This document shows, piece after piece, positions 27,291 to 36,227 of a stretch of 64,000 nt of DNA. Source of the stretch: Bacteroidota bacterium (GTDB lineage Bacteria > Bacteroidota > Bacteroidia > Chitinophagales > Chitinophagaceae); NCBI GenBank assembly GCA_023429825.1, contig JAEZDC010000033.1, forward strand, positions 62,001 to 126,000, given 5' to 3'. The translations under genes and the position numbers were made by a program. Positions within the stretch are counted from its first letter, which is position 1. Each line of letters opens with the position of its first letter. The notes beneath the pieces are model-generated. The model did not search any database and had not been told where the DNA came from. It worked only from the letters and a program-made list of their open reading frames with translations.

Positions 27291-27362
27291 TTTAGATCCG
27301 GTTTAAGGAGTTACAGCCATACAGATACTGGCAGAAATTCTGCTGCTGCCTGTGGATCTAAA
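27291..27362. promoter_or_regulatory. Long-range inverted repeat at the start of the PKD gene
   Basis: TTTAGATCC (27291-27299) and GGATCTAAA (27354-27362) are exact complements 54 bp apart. Within them lies GCAGAAATTCTGC, a perfect 13-bp palindrome. The right edge is directly upstream of the ATG at 27289, so the segment could fold in the PKD mRNA leader. Its role is inferred only from position. Confidence 0.35.
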
Positions 27363-27367
27363 AAAAT

Positions 27368-28156
27368 TTACCGTTTGGGTGACTGATGGCCATTATCGTC
27401 CATCATACGCATGTTCTTGGCGTCTTGTAAGAAGTCCGAGGCAAAGATGAAATCGTTGAGCTTTTCATCTTTACTATAGATGATGTCTTTGTTGGTGCCT
27501 TCCCACTGCTTTCTTCCTTTGTGCAGGTAGATGATGTGATCACCGATCTCCATTACACTGTTCATGTCGTGAGTGATCACTATCGTGGTAGAGTTATATT
27601 CAGTAGTAAGGTCTTTGATCAGTTTATCTATAAGCAATGAAGTTTGCGGATCTAGGCCTGAATTGGGCTCATCACAAAAAAGATATTTAGGATTGAGTAC
27701 GATCGCTCTTGCAATACCTACTCTCTTTTTCATACCACCACTCAGCTCAGCCGGGAACTTCTTGTTGGCGTTTTCGAGATTTACTTTCGCCAATACTTCA
27801 TTCACCTTTCTCTTTTTTTCTTTATAAGAGAGTTTGGTGAACATGTCTAACGGGAAAAGAATATTTTTTTCTACAGTCAGTGAATCGAATAATGCCGAAC
27901 CCTGGAACAGCATACCTATTTGCTGGCGCAATTCTTTTTTCTCATCTTCATTCATGTTGATGAGATCATGACCTTCATATAAAATTTCTCCCCTGTCTGG
28001 TTTGAATAATCCCACCATACATTTAGTGAGCACTGTCTTTCCACTTCCGCTGGCACCAATGATCAGATTGCATTTGCCCGGCTCCATTACGCAGCTCACA
28101 TCCTCGAGGATGATCTTATCACCAAAGCTCTTCTTTATGTTTTTTATCTCGATCAT
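27368..28156 (-). CDS. mlaF: ABC transporter ATP-binding protein, MlaF-like
   Basis: This 262-residue nucleotide-binding protein has the Walker A motif GASGSGKT (about 34-41), signature LSGGM near residue 138, and Walker B YLFCDEP near 158. The Q-loop QQIGMLFQGSALFDSLTV is typical of MlaF, the ATPase of the lipid transport system that moves phospholipids between the inner and outer membranes. A MlaE permease or MlaD-like lipid-binding gene would normally be next to it, but the adjacent genes are lysA and a PKD-repeat protein. The family assignment is good; use of this gene by a dispersed Mla complex is inference. Confidence 0.9.
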   Translation of the reverse strand: MIEIKNIKKSFGDKIILEDVSCVMEPGKCNLIIGASGSGKTVLTKCMVGLFKPDRGEILYEGHDLINMNEDEKKELRQQIGMLFQGSALFDSLTVEKNILFPLDMFTKLSYKEKKRKVNEVLAKVNLENANKKFPAELSGGMKKRVGIARAIVLNPKYLFCDEPNSGLDPQTSLLIDKLIKDLTTEYNSTTIVITHDMNSVMEIGDHIIYLHKGRKQWEGTNKDIIYSKDEKLNDFIFASDFLQDAKNMRMMDDNGHQSPKR

Positions 28157-28180
28157 TAAGGTTCAATATAAGGTTAATGT

Positions 28181-28310
28181 GTTTTCTCGCAAAGCCGCAA
28201 AGTTCATACGTCGTAAAGATTTAAAACGATTATGAAACATTACAACAGTTAAGCCATATATCAATCTAACCATCTTTGCGCCCTTGCTCCTCTGCGTCTT
28301 TGCGTGAAAC
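28181..28310. repeat. Inverted GCAAAG/CTTTGC intergenic repeat
   Basis: The left arm (28181-28202) reads GTTTTCTCGCAAAGCCGC then AAAG. The right arm (about 28271-28310) ends TCTGCGTCTTTGCG then TGAAAC, its near reverse complement. Repeats with this TTTGCGTC/GCAAAG wording occur between genes in many bacteria. The stretch separates mlaF from lysA and holds no gene. Confidence 0.7.
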
Positions 28311-29525
28311 TTATAAAACTTCCACCTGGTTCTTTAGCAAATCTTCAAACACATCACGTTTACGAATGAGGTGTGCCTGCCCGTCTTTCATTAATACTTC
28401 AGCAGGTTTGAGGCGACTGTTGAAGTTGCTGCTCATTTCAAACCCATAAGCTCCGGCGTTATAAAAGACGAGGAAATCGCCTTCACGTACTTCATTGATC
28501 TTCCTGTCCCATGCAAACGTGTCTGTCTCGCAGATATTTCCAACCACCGTATATATTCTTTCCGGTGCTGATTGATTACTGATGTTCTCTATTCTATGAT
28601 ACGACTCATAGAACATCGGACGAATGAGATGATTGAACCCTGAATTCACCCCAACAAAAACGGTAGCCGTTGTTTGCTTGATCACATTTGCTTTCACAAC
28701 GAAGTATCCTGCTTCACTAACGAGGTATTTACCCGGCTCAAACCAAACTTCTAACTTCTTACCTATTTCCTTTTCGTAATTATTAAATACTTCGGCAACT
28801 TTTTGTCGTAATGTGTTTACATCCGTTTCTACATCATCCACCTGGTAAGGCACTTTAAATCCTGAACCCAGGTCAATGAATTCGATATCAGGAAAGTTCC
28901 TTGCGATGTTCATCAACACTTCAAGTCCCTGTATGAATACATTCACATCTTTGATCTCACTTCCTGTATGCATGTGCACACCCTGCACATTCAGCTTAAG
29001 TGTTTTTACAATACGCTCTATGTGGCGTTGCTGGTGGATAGATATTCCAAACTTGCTATCCACATGGCCAGTTGATATTTTATAGTTACCACCTGCCATA
29101 ATATGTGGATTCAATCGAATGCTGATAGGATAACTTCCACCATATTTATTTCCGAACTGTTCGAGGATAGAAATATTATCGAGGTTAATGCGGACGTTGA
29201 AGCTTTTCACTGCATCGATCTCTTCAAAATCTACACAGTTGGGTGTATATAATATTCTTTGCGGATCAAATCCTGCTTTCAGGGCAAGCTTCACTTCGTT
29301 GATGCTCACGCAATCCACTCCTGAACCCATTTGGTTCATCAGTTTAAGGATATTGATATTGGTCAATGCCTTGGCAGCATAAAAGAACTTAGCAGTGCAT
29401 CCACTGAAAGCTGATTCTAATTTCCTGTATTGCTCCTGGATCTTTTCTGCATGATACACGTACACAGGAGTTCCAAACTCTTTTGCAACTGCTACCAGTT
29501 GCTCATTTGATAACGATTGGCTCAT
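28311..29525 (-). CDS. lysA: Diaminopimelate decarboxylase
   Basis: This 404-residue PLP enzyme removes CO2 from meso-diaminopimelate to make lysine, in the cytoplasm. The PLP-binding lysine is K52 in FFYAAKAL, the phosphate-binding HTGS motif appears in VHMHTGSEI, and the second-subunit cysteine is in VGNICETDTF (about C334). VWFEPGKYLVSEAG is a further fold III decarboxylase signature. Length and domain order (barrel, then C-terminal beta domain) match LysA. The start MSQSLSNEQL is the only good ATG. The DNA glycosylase gene lies upstream on the same strand, behind a long hairpin. Confidence 0.96.
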   Translation of the reverse strand: MSQSLSNEQLVAVAKEFGTPVYVYHAEKIQEQYRKLESAFSGCTAKFFYAAKALTNINILKLMNQMGSGVDCVSINEVKLALKAGFDPQRILYTPNCVDFEEIDAVKSFNVRINLDNISILEQFGNKYGGSYPISIRLNPHIMAGGNYKISTGHVDSKFGISIHQQRHIERIVKTLKLNVQGVHMHTGSEIKDVNVFIQGLEVLMNIARNFPDIEFIDLGSGFKVPYQVDDVETDVNTLRQKVAEVFNNYEKEIGKKLEVWFEPGKYLVSEAGYFVVKANVIKQTTATVFVGVNSGFNHLIRPMFYESYHRIENISNQSAPERIYTVVGNICETDTFAWDRKINEVREGDFLVFYNAGAYGFEMSSNFNSRLKPAEVLMKDGQAHLIRKRDVFEDLLKNQVEVL

Positions 29526-29542
29526 GCTGCGAAGATAATGTG

Positions 29543-29627
29543 GCTAAGAGATAAAAAGGAGTAAAAGAGATAAAGAGGGTTTGCAAACAATAAACCTCCT
29601 TCTCCTTCGCTCTTTAATGCTCTTAGC
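29543..29627. repeat. Long imperfect intergenic hairpin
   Basis: GCTAAGAG (29543-29550) pairs with CTCTTAGC (29620-29627), AAAGAG pairs with CTCTTT, and the centre holds GAGGGTTT / AAACCTC. Together they could form a hairpin of about 85 nt. It covers the gap between the DNA glycosylase and lysA genes and might end glycosylase transcripts or be a repeat element. Confidence 0.5.
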
Positions 29628-30258
29628 TTTTTAACTTCTTCCCACTTACATAGGGATTATCCTTTATAATAAACCGATAAGGTAGCAGGGCATCTGCACC
29701 GGCATAATCCACCCCAATCCTCGGCGTGGCAATGATCTGCGATGGCTTAGGTTTGAATCCATCATCTGCAATGAACAATTCGTCGCTTAACAAACTCATC
29801 CCGCTATGATGCGTGTAAATACCCAAAGCTTTAGAAACATTGCCAGGCCCTTTAGTGAGCGTGTTATCTAGTTTCTTTTTACCTGTCCTGATGAGCATGT
29901 CTTGAATCCCGATCATCGGCTCTGCAGCTCGTATCAACACTGCATTAGGTGTATCCTTGATATTCGTAACTACATTAAACAAATGGTGAATTCCATAACA
30001 TAGATACACATAAGACAAGCCGCCTTCAGCATACATTACTTCCGTACGATTGGTTCTACGGTTGCCAAAAGCATGAGAGGCCTTATCCACAGCACCATTG
30101 TAAGCTTCCGTTTCTACAACTCTCGCTGCAGTGAGTATATTATCAAAATGGGTGACCAATATTTTTCCGAGCAGATCTTTTGCTATTGTAATTACATTCT
30201 TTCGCTGGTAAAAAGAATGTGGCAGTTTATTAAAAGAAGAAACAATCTCTGATGTCAT
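29623..30258 (-). CDS. 3-methyladenine DNA glycosylase (AAG/MPG type)
   Basis: This 211-residue enzyme belongs to the AAG/MPG family and cuts alkylated or deaminated purines from DNA, starting base-excision repair. Visible signatures are DLLGKILVT, the catalytic glutamate in VVETEAYNG (residues near 50), KASHAFGNRRTNRTEVMY, VYLCYGIHHLFNVVTN with the tyrosine that intercalates, and AVLIRAAEP. Length matches the family. The start is the ATG at 30258 (MTSEIVSSF). The EI24 gene is divergent. Confidence 0.95.
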   Translation of the reverse strand: MTSEIVSSFNKLPHSFYQRKNVITIAKDLLGKILVTHFDNILTAARVVETEAYNGAVDKASHAFGNRRTNRTEVMYAEGGLSYVYLCYGIHHLFNVVTNIKDTPNAVLIRAAEPMIGIQDMLIRTGKKKLDNTLTKGPGNVSKALGIYTHHSGMSLLSDELFIADDGFKPKPSQIIATPRIGVDYAGADALLPYRFIIKDNPYVSGKKLKS

Positions 30259-30308
30259 TGCGTAAAGAATCGGAATGGTTACATTTAAGCTTTCAAAAAT
30301 AAAACCGA

Positions 30309-31085
30309 TTGCTGAAAGACATCATTATAGCATTTCAATCTTATTATAAGGCGCACAAATTCATTAAACAACACCGGCTGTGGAAGTGGATCATTATACC
30401 AGGTATTTTATACTGTATCCTTTTTATCATCAGCATGTGGTATTTTGGAAAGAGTGCCAATGCTTTTTTTGATTGGGTGCAGGTAACAACCGGTATTAAA
30501 AAATGGCAGGAATCCATCAACAGTGGGGCGCTTAATTTCTTTATGGCGTTTGCAGGCGTAATCTTATGGGTGATCATCATGCTTCTGTACTTCTCTTTAT
30601 TCAAATATGTATGGCTCATCGTCGGCTCCCCTCTCTTTGCATACCTCAGTGAAAAGACGGAATCTATTTTAGAAGGAAGAGATTTTCCATTCAGCTTTAA
30701 ACAATTAGCAAAAGATATTGTTCGGGGAATAAGTATTTCTCTTCGCAATGCTTTCTGGCAAACGGTATTCCTTGTCTTTGTGGCCCTTGGCTCTTTGATA
30801 CCGGTGATCGGCTGGCCGGCACCGATCCTAACGCTTTTTATCGAGTGCTATTATTATGGATTTTCAATGCTGGATTATAGCATGGAGCGACATAAAAAAT
30901 CAATGAGTGAGAGCATTTACTACATCAATAATCACAAAGGACTTGCTATTGGTAATGGCATCGTGTTTTACCTGATGCATTGGCTGCCGATCGTTGGTTG
31001 GATATTAGCCCCGGCATATGCGGTGATCGCTGCGACGCTGAGCGTTTATGATCTTCCAGGCTTTAAAAGAAATTCTGAAAGATGA
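30309..31085 (+). CDS. EI24-domain membrane protein (CysZ-like)
   Basis: This 258-residue membrane protein begins with a TTG codon at 30309 (MLKDIIIAFQSYYKAHKF); no earlier or nearby ATG fits. It has the EI24/CysZ pattern: an amphipathic N-terminus, helices around 28-46, 70-100, 145-175 and 208-240, and the motif YYGFSMLDYSMERHKKS in the middle. CysZ carries sulphate, while EI24 proteins in Bacteroidota have uncertain substrates. Its stop overlaps the start of the methyltransferase gene by 4 bp (ATGATG), so the two are translationally coupled. Confidence 0.85.
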   Translation: MLKDIIIAFQSYYKAHKFIKQHRLWKWIIIPGILYCILFIISMWYFGKSANAFFDWVQVTTGIKKWQESINSGALNFFMAFAGVILWVIIMLLYFSLFKYVWLIVGSPLFAYLSEKTESILEGRDFPFSFKQLAKDIVRGISISLRNAFWQTVFLVFVALGSLIPVIGWPAPILTLFIECYYYGFSMLDYSMERHKKSMSESIYYINNHKGLAIGNGIVFYLMHWLPIVGWILAPAYAVIAATLSVYDLPGFKRNSER

Positions 31086-31780
31086 TGGGCAAAGTGTATT
31101 TGATACCCACTGTTTTGCATGAAGATGCCTTGGAGACCATCCCCGCTTATGTGTTGGACGCAGTGAAAGATTGCCATGTATTCTTTGTAGAAAATGAAAG
31201 AACTGCAAGGAGGTATTTGAAAAAGCTTTGGAAAGAAATGGCGATTGACGATTACCAATGGTTCTCTATTCACAAAGCAGAGCAGCAAGTGGTCAATCAA
31301 TTCGTAAGCATTTTAAAAGAAGGAAAAAACATCGGAGTTCTCAGCGAGGCTGGCTGCCCCGGTGTAGCAGATCCGGGCCAATTATTAGTTGAAGCTGCGC
31401 AGAAGTTAAAAGCAGTTGTAGTGCCTTTGGTTGGACCTAGTTCAATTTTGCTGGCTTTAATGGCAAGTGGAATGAATGGGCAATGCTTTCAGTTTCATGG
31501 TTATTTGCCAATAGATGGCCACGAAAGAAAAAAAGCAATAAAGGACCTGGAAACCGATTCAGCTAAACGCAACTGCACCCAAATATTTATTGAAACACCT
31601 TACCGCAACAATCAACTTATAAAAGATGTTTTGCAAGGTTGTAAAGAGGAAACGCGGTTTTGCGTAGGCGTTGATATTACATCACCGAAAGAAAGTATAG
31701 CGACAAGAACAGTGAAAGAATGGAAAAAAGACAACGTAGATATTCATAAACGATTGGCCATATTTCTTCTGCAGGCTTAA
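31082..31780 (+). CDS. SAM-dependent methyltransferase, RsmI/tetrapyrrole methylase fold
   Basis: This 232-residue protein has the tetrapyrrole-methylase fold of RsmI: VYLIPTVLHEDALETIP at the start, FVENERTARRYLKKL near residue 40, the GVLSEAGCPGVADPG loop near 85, and PLVGPSSILLALMASGMNGQ for SAM binding. RsmI 2'-O-methylates C1402 of 16S rRNA. This version is shorter than E. coli RsmI and diverges in the first motif, which is usual for the second RsmI-like gene in Bacteroidota, so its target may not be C1402. It overlaps the EI24 gene and faces the LolA-like gene. Confidence 0.85.
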   Translation: MMGKVYLIPTVLHEDALETIPAYVLDAVKDCHVFFVENERTARRYLKKLWKEMAIDDYQWFSIHKAEQQVVNQFVSILKEGKNIGVLSEAGCPGVADPGQLLVEAAQKLKAVVVPLVGPSSILLALMASGMNGQCFQFHGYLPIDGHERKKAIKDLETDSAKRNCTQIFIETPYRNNQLIKDVLQGCKEETRFCVGVDITSPKESIATRTVKEWKKDNVDIHKRLAIFLLQA

Positions 31781-32479
31781 CTATTTGAAGACCGCATCTG
31801 AAACACCTTTATTCACCACATACGAACTAAAGCTGATCTCCACTCTTCCCTTTTTATCCTTTAGTTTATTGGCATCCGGTTTTTCTCCTTCATCAAATTC
31901 AAGTGTAACACCTTTAGGCATTTTATAATCCTTGGTATTGAACGAGAAAACAAGCCTGCTGGGCAGACCTTGCTTCACATGAGAACCATAGTTCATCTCG
32001 AGCTCATAAGTGCCGTTTTCTTTTGTAGTTGTTATAGAGCGGCGAATCACCAGGTCTGTTTCATCAATATACAAAGTAGAAAGAACGATATCACTTTTCT
32101 CAGATGTAGGTATCAGCTTCACAATAGTTGTTATAAAACTTCCCACCATTGCCTTACCTGCACTGATCGCAACAAACTGATCGCCTTCCAAAATATTGCT
32201 CATATTCACGGTAACACCACCTTTCGGGAGAATATTGATCCCACCATCTTTCTTCAACCGGAATTTGTTTGGCTTTTTATAATACACAGTAATGTTTCCA
32301 ACAGGTGCCTTCACAAAGGCAACATCTGTTTTCATCTTTCCTTTGGCTACATAGTCGTTCACTGCATCTAAACGTGCTTTCACTTTCTTCACCAATGGCA
32401 TCATGTCCTGTGCAGAAGCTGATAGCTGATAGCTAATAGCTGGTAGCAAGACAAACAAGAATCTATATATATATTTCAT
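31781..32479 (-). CDS. Periplasmic LolA-like lipoprotein-carrier domain protein
   Basis: This 232-residue protein has a signal peptide (ending LSASAQ) and a LolA/LolB-like fold: helix MPLVKKVKARLDAVNDYVAKGKM, strands NITVYYKKPNKFRLKKDGG and VLSTLYIDETDLVIRRSITTT, and a C-terminal strand pair. LolA carries lipoproteins across the periplasm, but many secreted proteins share this fold, and the sequence is not close enough to say it is the main carrier. Its stop codon abuts the stop of the opposite methyltransferase gene with no gap. Confidence 0.75.
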   Translation of the reverse strand: MKYIYRFLFVLLPAISYQLSASAQDMMPLVKKVKARLDAVNDYVAKGKMKTDVAFVKAPVGNITVYYKKPNKFRLKKDGGINILPKGGVTVNMSNILEGDQFVAISAGKAMVGSFITTIVKLIPTSEKSDIVLSTLYIDETDLVIRRSITTTKENGTYELEMNYGSHVKQGLPSRLVFSFNTKDYKMPKGVTLEFDEGEKPDANKLKDKKGRVEISFSSYVVNKGVSDAVFK

Positions 32480-32533
32480 CGATTTGCAAGTTTAACAAAT
32501 CCACTTCTTTACTTATCATCAATTCACATTTCA

Positions 32534-33409
32534 CTAACTCAACACATCTTTCTTTTTGAAAATAGCTATGGCTGCGCCCACAAATACAACTATATGTACC
32601 ACAAGCACTATCGCTGAGTTAATTAGCTTTTGCGGGTTTTGGATACTGCCAATGATCGCTTCATTATTCTCATTCACTTTCTCGTCAAAGAACTCCTTCC
32701 AGCTAACCATGTGCGTGGTAAAAAGATATGGCTGAATTTTTTGATACAGAGGAATACTCATTGTGCTGAGGATGGTGAAGAAGATGATAACCCCCATCGT
32801 GGTTACAATAGGCCCGATCGAATTCTCCGCAAAAATGGTAAGGAAGAAACCAAGTGCCGTAACAGTGAGCATTGCCAGGAATGCGAAACCAAAGGCACCA
32901 ATGTATCTCCAGAATATATCATGCTCCACCAACTGAACGATGTAATTACTTTTTGGCAGAATGAAATCATCTGTACCAAATATGGCGACACTTAAACCAA
33001 GAGCAAGTATCGCTACCCATGTAAGTATCGCAAAAGTGTATACACAGGAAGCAAAGAACTTCGCCAGCATAAATTCTGTACGGCTGATGGGTTTGGTAAG
33101 TAAAAATCTTAACGTACCCATATTTGCCTCACCCGAAATCATATCTGCAGCGATCAAGGATATCAGCAAAGGCACATGCACTAATAATAATTGAAGGATG
33201 ACATAACAAACAGCGTAACCATTCAGGATATTTCCTTCAAAGTCTAGAGATTGTTTTACGCCACTTAATAAGAAATCAAAATAAGAATCACCGTCCACTT
33301 TTAATCCCAACTGTACTACGAGTATCAGTGCAGTGATCACTCCAAAAGCGATGTACGTTCTTGGGCGTTTGAATATTTTATATAGCTCAATTTGAAAAAG
33401 CTTCCACAT
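32534..33409 (-). CDS. ABC-2 type transporter permease
   Basis: This 291-residue membrane protein has six hydrophobic segments, at about 18-38, 68-92, 107-135, 148-170 and 190-215, and 255-277. The region GEANMGTLRFLLTKPISRTEFMLAKF between helices two and three is the ABC-2 coupling segment. It overlaps the upstream ATPase gene by 23 bp, and the two make an exporter whose substrate is not revealed. The family includes drug, polysaccharide and gliding-related exporters. Confidence 0.93.
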   Translation of the reverse strand: MWKLFQIELYKIFKRPRTYIAFGVITALILVVQLGLKVDGDSYFDFLLSGVKQSLDFEGNILNGYAVCYVILQLLLVHVPLLISLIAADMISGEANMGTLRFLLTKPISRTEFMLAKFFASCVYTFAILTWVAILALGLSVAIFGTDDFILPKSNYIVQLVEHDIFWRYIGAFGFAFLAMLTVTALGFFLTIFAENSIGPIVTTMGVIIFFTILSTMSIPLYQKIQPYLFTTHMVSWKEFFDEKVNENNEAIIGSIQNPQKLINSAIVLVVHIVVFVGAAIAIFKKKDVLS

Positions 33410-34319
33410 GTTGTTTTCCTGATGTTACCTGTAAAAAATAATCTTCCAATGATAATCTCGGGTGAAGGCTGATCACTCCCACATCATTCGTGGCTAAAAA
33501 TTTATGCAGTGATGGAATTTCATTCCGGTCGATCTTCAGCACCACTGCTGCATCTCTATCACCCTGTAATGAACTTCCCCACTCACTATTCTGCAGTTTT
33601 TGTATTGCTATCTTATTGTCCAGGGTCCGGATCTCAACGATCGTTTGCGTAGGATCAAATAATTCTGCCGCACTTCCTTCAACCAGTTTTCTCCCTTTAT
33701 CAATAATGATGAGCCTTGAAGCCACCTGTTCGATCTCACTCAGCAAATGAGATGATACTAAAACAGTCTTCTTCATTTCTTTACTTAATCGAAGAATTAA
33801 ATTTCTTATGTCGGCAATGCCCTGCGGATCCAACCCGTTCGTTGGTTCATCTAAAATGATCAACCTGGGATCGTGCACTAAAGAAATTGCGATGCCCAGC
33901 CTCTGCTTCATTCCTTGCGAAAAAGTTTTCACCTTGCTTTTCGCTCGTTCTGCAAGCCCAACCATATCTAACTGATCCATCAATTGCTGGTGAGATATTT
34001 TTCTGCCGGATAATTTTCCAAACAATCGCAGATTTTCATAAGCGGTCAGGTATTTATACACGTCAGGCTTTTCGATCACCGCCCCAACCTGCTGAAGAAT
34101 CTCGTGCTTATTGCCCTTCAATTTCAATCCAAACAATTCAATATCTCCGCTTGTTGGAGTTATCAGCGTTAGCAGCATGCGAATGGTTGTGCTTTTACCC
34201 GCACCATTCTGGCCCAGGAAACCATACACATCACCTTCTTTCACTGTAAACGAAAGATCATTTACCGCAGTAAGCTCATTGAATCTTTTGGTGAGACCTG
34301 TTACTTTAATTACATCCAT
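33387..34319 (-). CDS. ABC transporter ATP-binding protein
   Basis: This 310-residue ATPase has Walker A GQNGAGKST (about 36-44), signature FSQGMKQRLG near residue 134, and Walker B RLIILDEP near 153, with DPQGIADIRNLI and the H loop VSSHLLSEIEQV. The C-terminal 90 residues form the regulatory extension of this exporter group. The gene overlaps its permease partner by 23 bp. Copy 5 of the oriented repeat is 83 bp upstream and a promoter-like TACCTTTGC lies 16 bp upstream. Confidence 0.95.
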   Translation of the reverse strand: MDVIKVTGLTKRFNELTAVNDLSFTVKEGDVYGFLGQNGAGKSTTIRMLLTLITPTSGDIELFGLKLKGNKHEILQQVGAVIEKPDVYKYLTAYENLRLFGKLSGRKISHQQLMDQLDMVGLAERAKSKVKTFSQGMKQRLGIAISLVHDPRLIILDEPTNGLDPQGIADIRNLILRLSKEMKKTVLVSSHLLSEIEQVASRLIIIDKGRKLVEGSAAELFDPTQTIVEIRTLDNKIAIQKLQNSEWGSSLQGDRDAAVVLKIDRNEIPSLHKFLATNDVGVISLHPRLSLEDYFLQVTSGKQHVEAFSN

Positions 34320-34334
34320 ATTCTACAGAGTGAG

Positions 34335-34343
34335 GCAAAGGTA
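34335..34343 (-). promoter_or_regulatory. Bacteroidota -7 element for the ABC exporter
   Basis: On the minus strand TACCTTTGC is a full match to TAnnTTTGC. It lies 16 bp upstream of the ATPase gene start. No clear TTG at 19 bp is seen. Confidence 0.4.
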
Positions 34344-34401
34344 GGTGTGTGATGTATAGAACGAATTACAACTTTCAGGGGACGAGCTGCGAATCGCTTA
34401 T

Positions 34402-34429
34402 CATCACCTGTTGCGTCGCACACTTCTAC
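34402..34429 (-). repeat. Start-proximal oriented repeat, copy 5 (for the ABC exporter)
   Basis: On the minus strand it reads GTAGAAGTGTGCGACGCAAC then AGGTGATG. It faces copy 6 across the divergent region. Confidence 0.8.
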
Positions 34430-34527
34430 ATTTAAATCTTTATTGACCTTGCCAGGCTGTTGCCTATCGCTCAAGTTCATTACCTTAGATGAACAGCGAT
34501 CATCAGCTTGCTTGATGCCACTGCACG

Positions 34528-34570
34528 GAACGCACAAGTGAGTGACACAACAGGCGATGCCACGAAGAAC
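34528..34570 (+). repeat. Start-proximal oriented repeat, copy 6 (for yifB)
   Basis: It reads GAACG, then AAGTGAGTGACACAAC, then AGGCGATGCCACGAAGAAC. It ends 28 bp before the yifB start. The core is the GACACAAC variant shared with the ftsX copy. Confidence 0.8.
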
Positions 34571-34598
34571 AATCGCTGATCAACCTAATTAAACCCTT

Positions 34599-36143
34599 AT
34601 GCTTGTAAAAACTTTCGGAAGTGCCGTCTACGGCGTTGAAGCTATTACCATTACCGTTGAAGTAAATGTGAGTGCCGGCCAGAAATATTTTATTGTGGGC
34701 CTGCCTGATAGTGCTGTAAAAGAAAGCATGCAGCGTACCGAATCTGCCATTAAGAGCAATGATTTTTATATGCCCCGAACAAAGATCATTGTGAATCTTG
34801 CACCTGCTGATATTAAAAAGAGCGGTTCTGCATTTGATCTCCCTATAACAATTGCTGTACTTGCTGCCAGTGAACAGATTGAGCAGCCAGAGCGATTAAA
34901 AGATTATGTGATTATGGGTGAGTTAAGTTTGGACGGAACGGTTCAACCCATAAAAGGTGCATTACCAATGGCGATACAAGCCAGGAAAGAAGGTTTCAAA
35001 GGGTTGATTGTTCCGAAAGCAAATGCGAGGGAGGCCGCAATGGTGAATAATCTTTCAGTATATGGAGTAGCACATTTGAATGAAGTGGTTGATTTTTTTA
35101 AAGATGAAAACATATTGCAGCCTATTGAAGTGAATACAAGAGATGAATTCTTTTCTACGCAATATGACTTTGAATTTGATTTCAGTGATGTTAAGGGACA
35201 AGAGAATATCAAACGGGCATTAGAGATCGCTGCAGCGGGTGGACATAATGCGATATTGATTGGTCCGCCGGGTGCAGGAAAAACGATGCTTGCAAAAAGA
35301 TTACCTACTATTCTTCCGCCGTTGAGTTTGCATGAAGCATTGGAGACTACCAAGATCCATTCTGTTGCAGGGAAATTACCGGAGAATGCCTCCTTGGTAA
35401 ATAAGAGGCCATTCAGAAGTCCGCATCATACTATTTCAGATGTTGCATTGGTTGGCGGTGGTGGGATACCACAACCCGGAGAAATTTCTCTTGCTCACAA
35501 CGGTGTTTTATTCTTAGATGAATTACCTGAATTTAAGAGAACAGTGCTGGAAGTGATGCGTCAGCCGATGGAGGAAAGAAGGGTGACAATATCCAGGGCG
35601 AAAGTAGCCTTGGATTTTCCTGCGAATTTTATGTTGATCGCTTCTATGAATCCTTGTCCCTGTGGTTTTTATAATCACCCTGAAAAAGAATGCACTTGTC
35701 CGCCGGGTGCTGTGCAGAAATATCTGAACAAGGTATCTGGTCCATTGCTCGATAGGATCGATCTGCATGTAGAAGTAACACCCGTTGCATTTAGTGAATT
35801 AAGTAATAGCAATAGTAAAGGTGAATATTCGTCATCGATCCGTGATAGAGTGATCAGGGCAAGAGAGATCCAGGCTGAGCGATATATTAAACACGATGGA
35901 GTTCATGCCAACGCTCAGATGAGTAGTAAGATGCTGAGGGAGATATGTGTGATCAACCAGGCTGGAGAAACATTATTGAAAAGAGCGATGGAGAAATTGA
36001 ATTTATCTGCCAGGGCATATGATAGAATATTGAAAGTAAGCAGAACCATTGCCGACCTTTCTGCAAGTGTTGATATCAAAGCGGAGCATTTAGCGGAGGC
36101 TATACAATACAGAAGCCTCGATAGAGAAGGCTGGGCGGGGTAA
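34599..36143 (+). CDS. yifB: YifB/ComM family Mg-chelatase-like AAA+ ATPase
   Basis: This 514-residue protein has the ComM domain order: an N-terminal Lon-protease-like domain (about 1-170, with LAPADIKKSGSAFDLPI), a Mg-chelatase AAA+ domain with Walker A GPPGAGKT at 222-229 and Walker B VLFLDELPEF near 306, and a C-terminal domain. A zinc-binding PCPCGFY...CTCPPG segment is present. ComM homologues are hexameric helicases that extend branch migration during natural transformation; in most bacteria the role is inferred. It is the plus-strand member of a divergent pair with the ABC exporter. Confidence 0.95.
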   Translation: MLVKTFGSAVYGVEAITITVEVNVSAGQKYFIVGLPDSAVKESMQRTESAIKSNDFYMPRTKIIVNLAPADIKKSGSAFDLPITIAVLAASEQIEQPERLKDYVIMGELSLDGTVQPIKGALPMAIQARKEGFKGLIVPKANAREAAMVNNLSVYGVAHLNEVVDFFKDENILQPIEVNTRDEFFSTQYDFEFDFSDVKGQENIKRALEIAAAGGHNAILIGPPGAGKTMLAKRLPTILPPLSLHEALETTKIHSVAGKLPENASLVNKRPFRSPHHTISDVALVGGGGIPQPGEISLAHNGVLFLDELPEFKRTVLEVMRQPMEERRVTISRAKVALDFPANFMLIASMNPCPCGFYNHPEKECTCPPGAVQKYLNKVSGPLLDRIDLHVEVTPVAFSELSNSNSKGEYSSSIRDRVIRAREIQAERYIKHDGVHANAQMSSKMLREICVINQAGETLLKRAMEKLNLSARAYDRILKVSRTIADLSASVDIKAEHLAEAIQYRSLDREGWAG

Positions 36144-36227
36144 CACATGTTTATGTGATTTCAGTTTATAACATCTTGCATTTCTTTAACAGCATCGACC
36201 CATTTCTTTGTAGCAAATCGAAAGACT

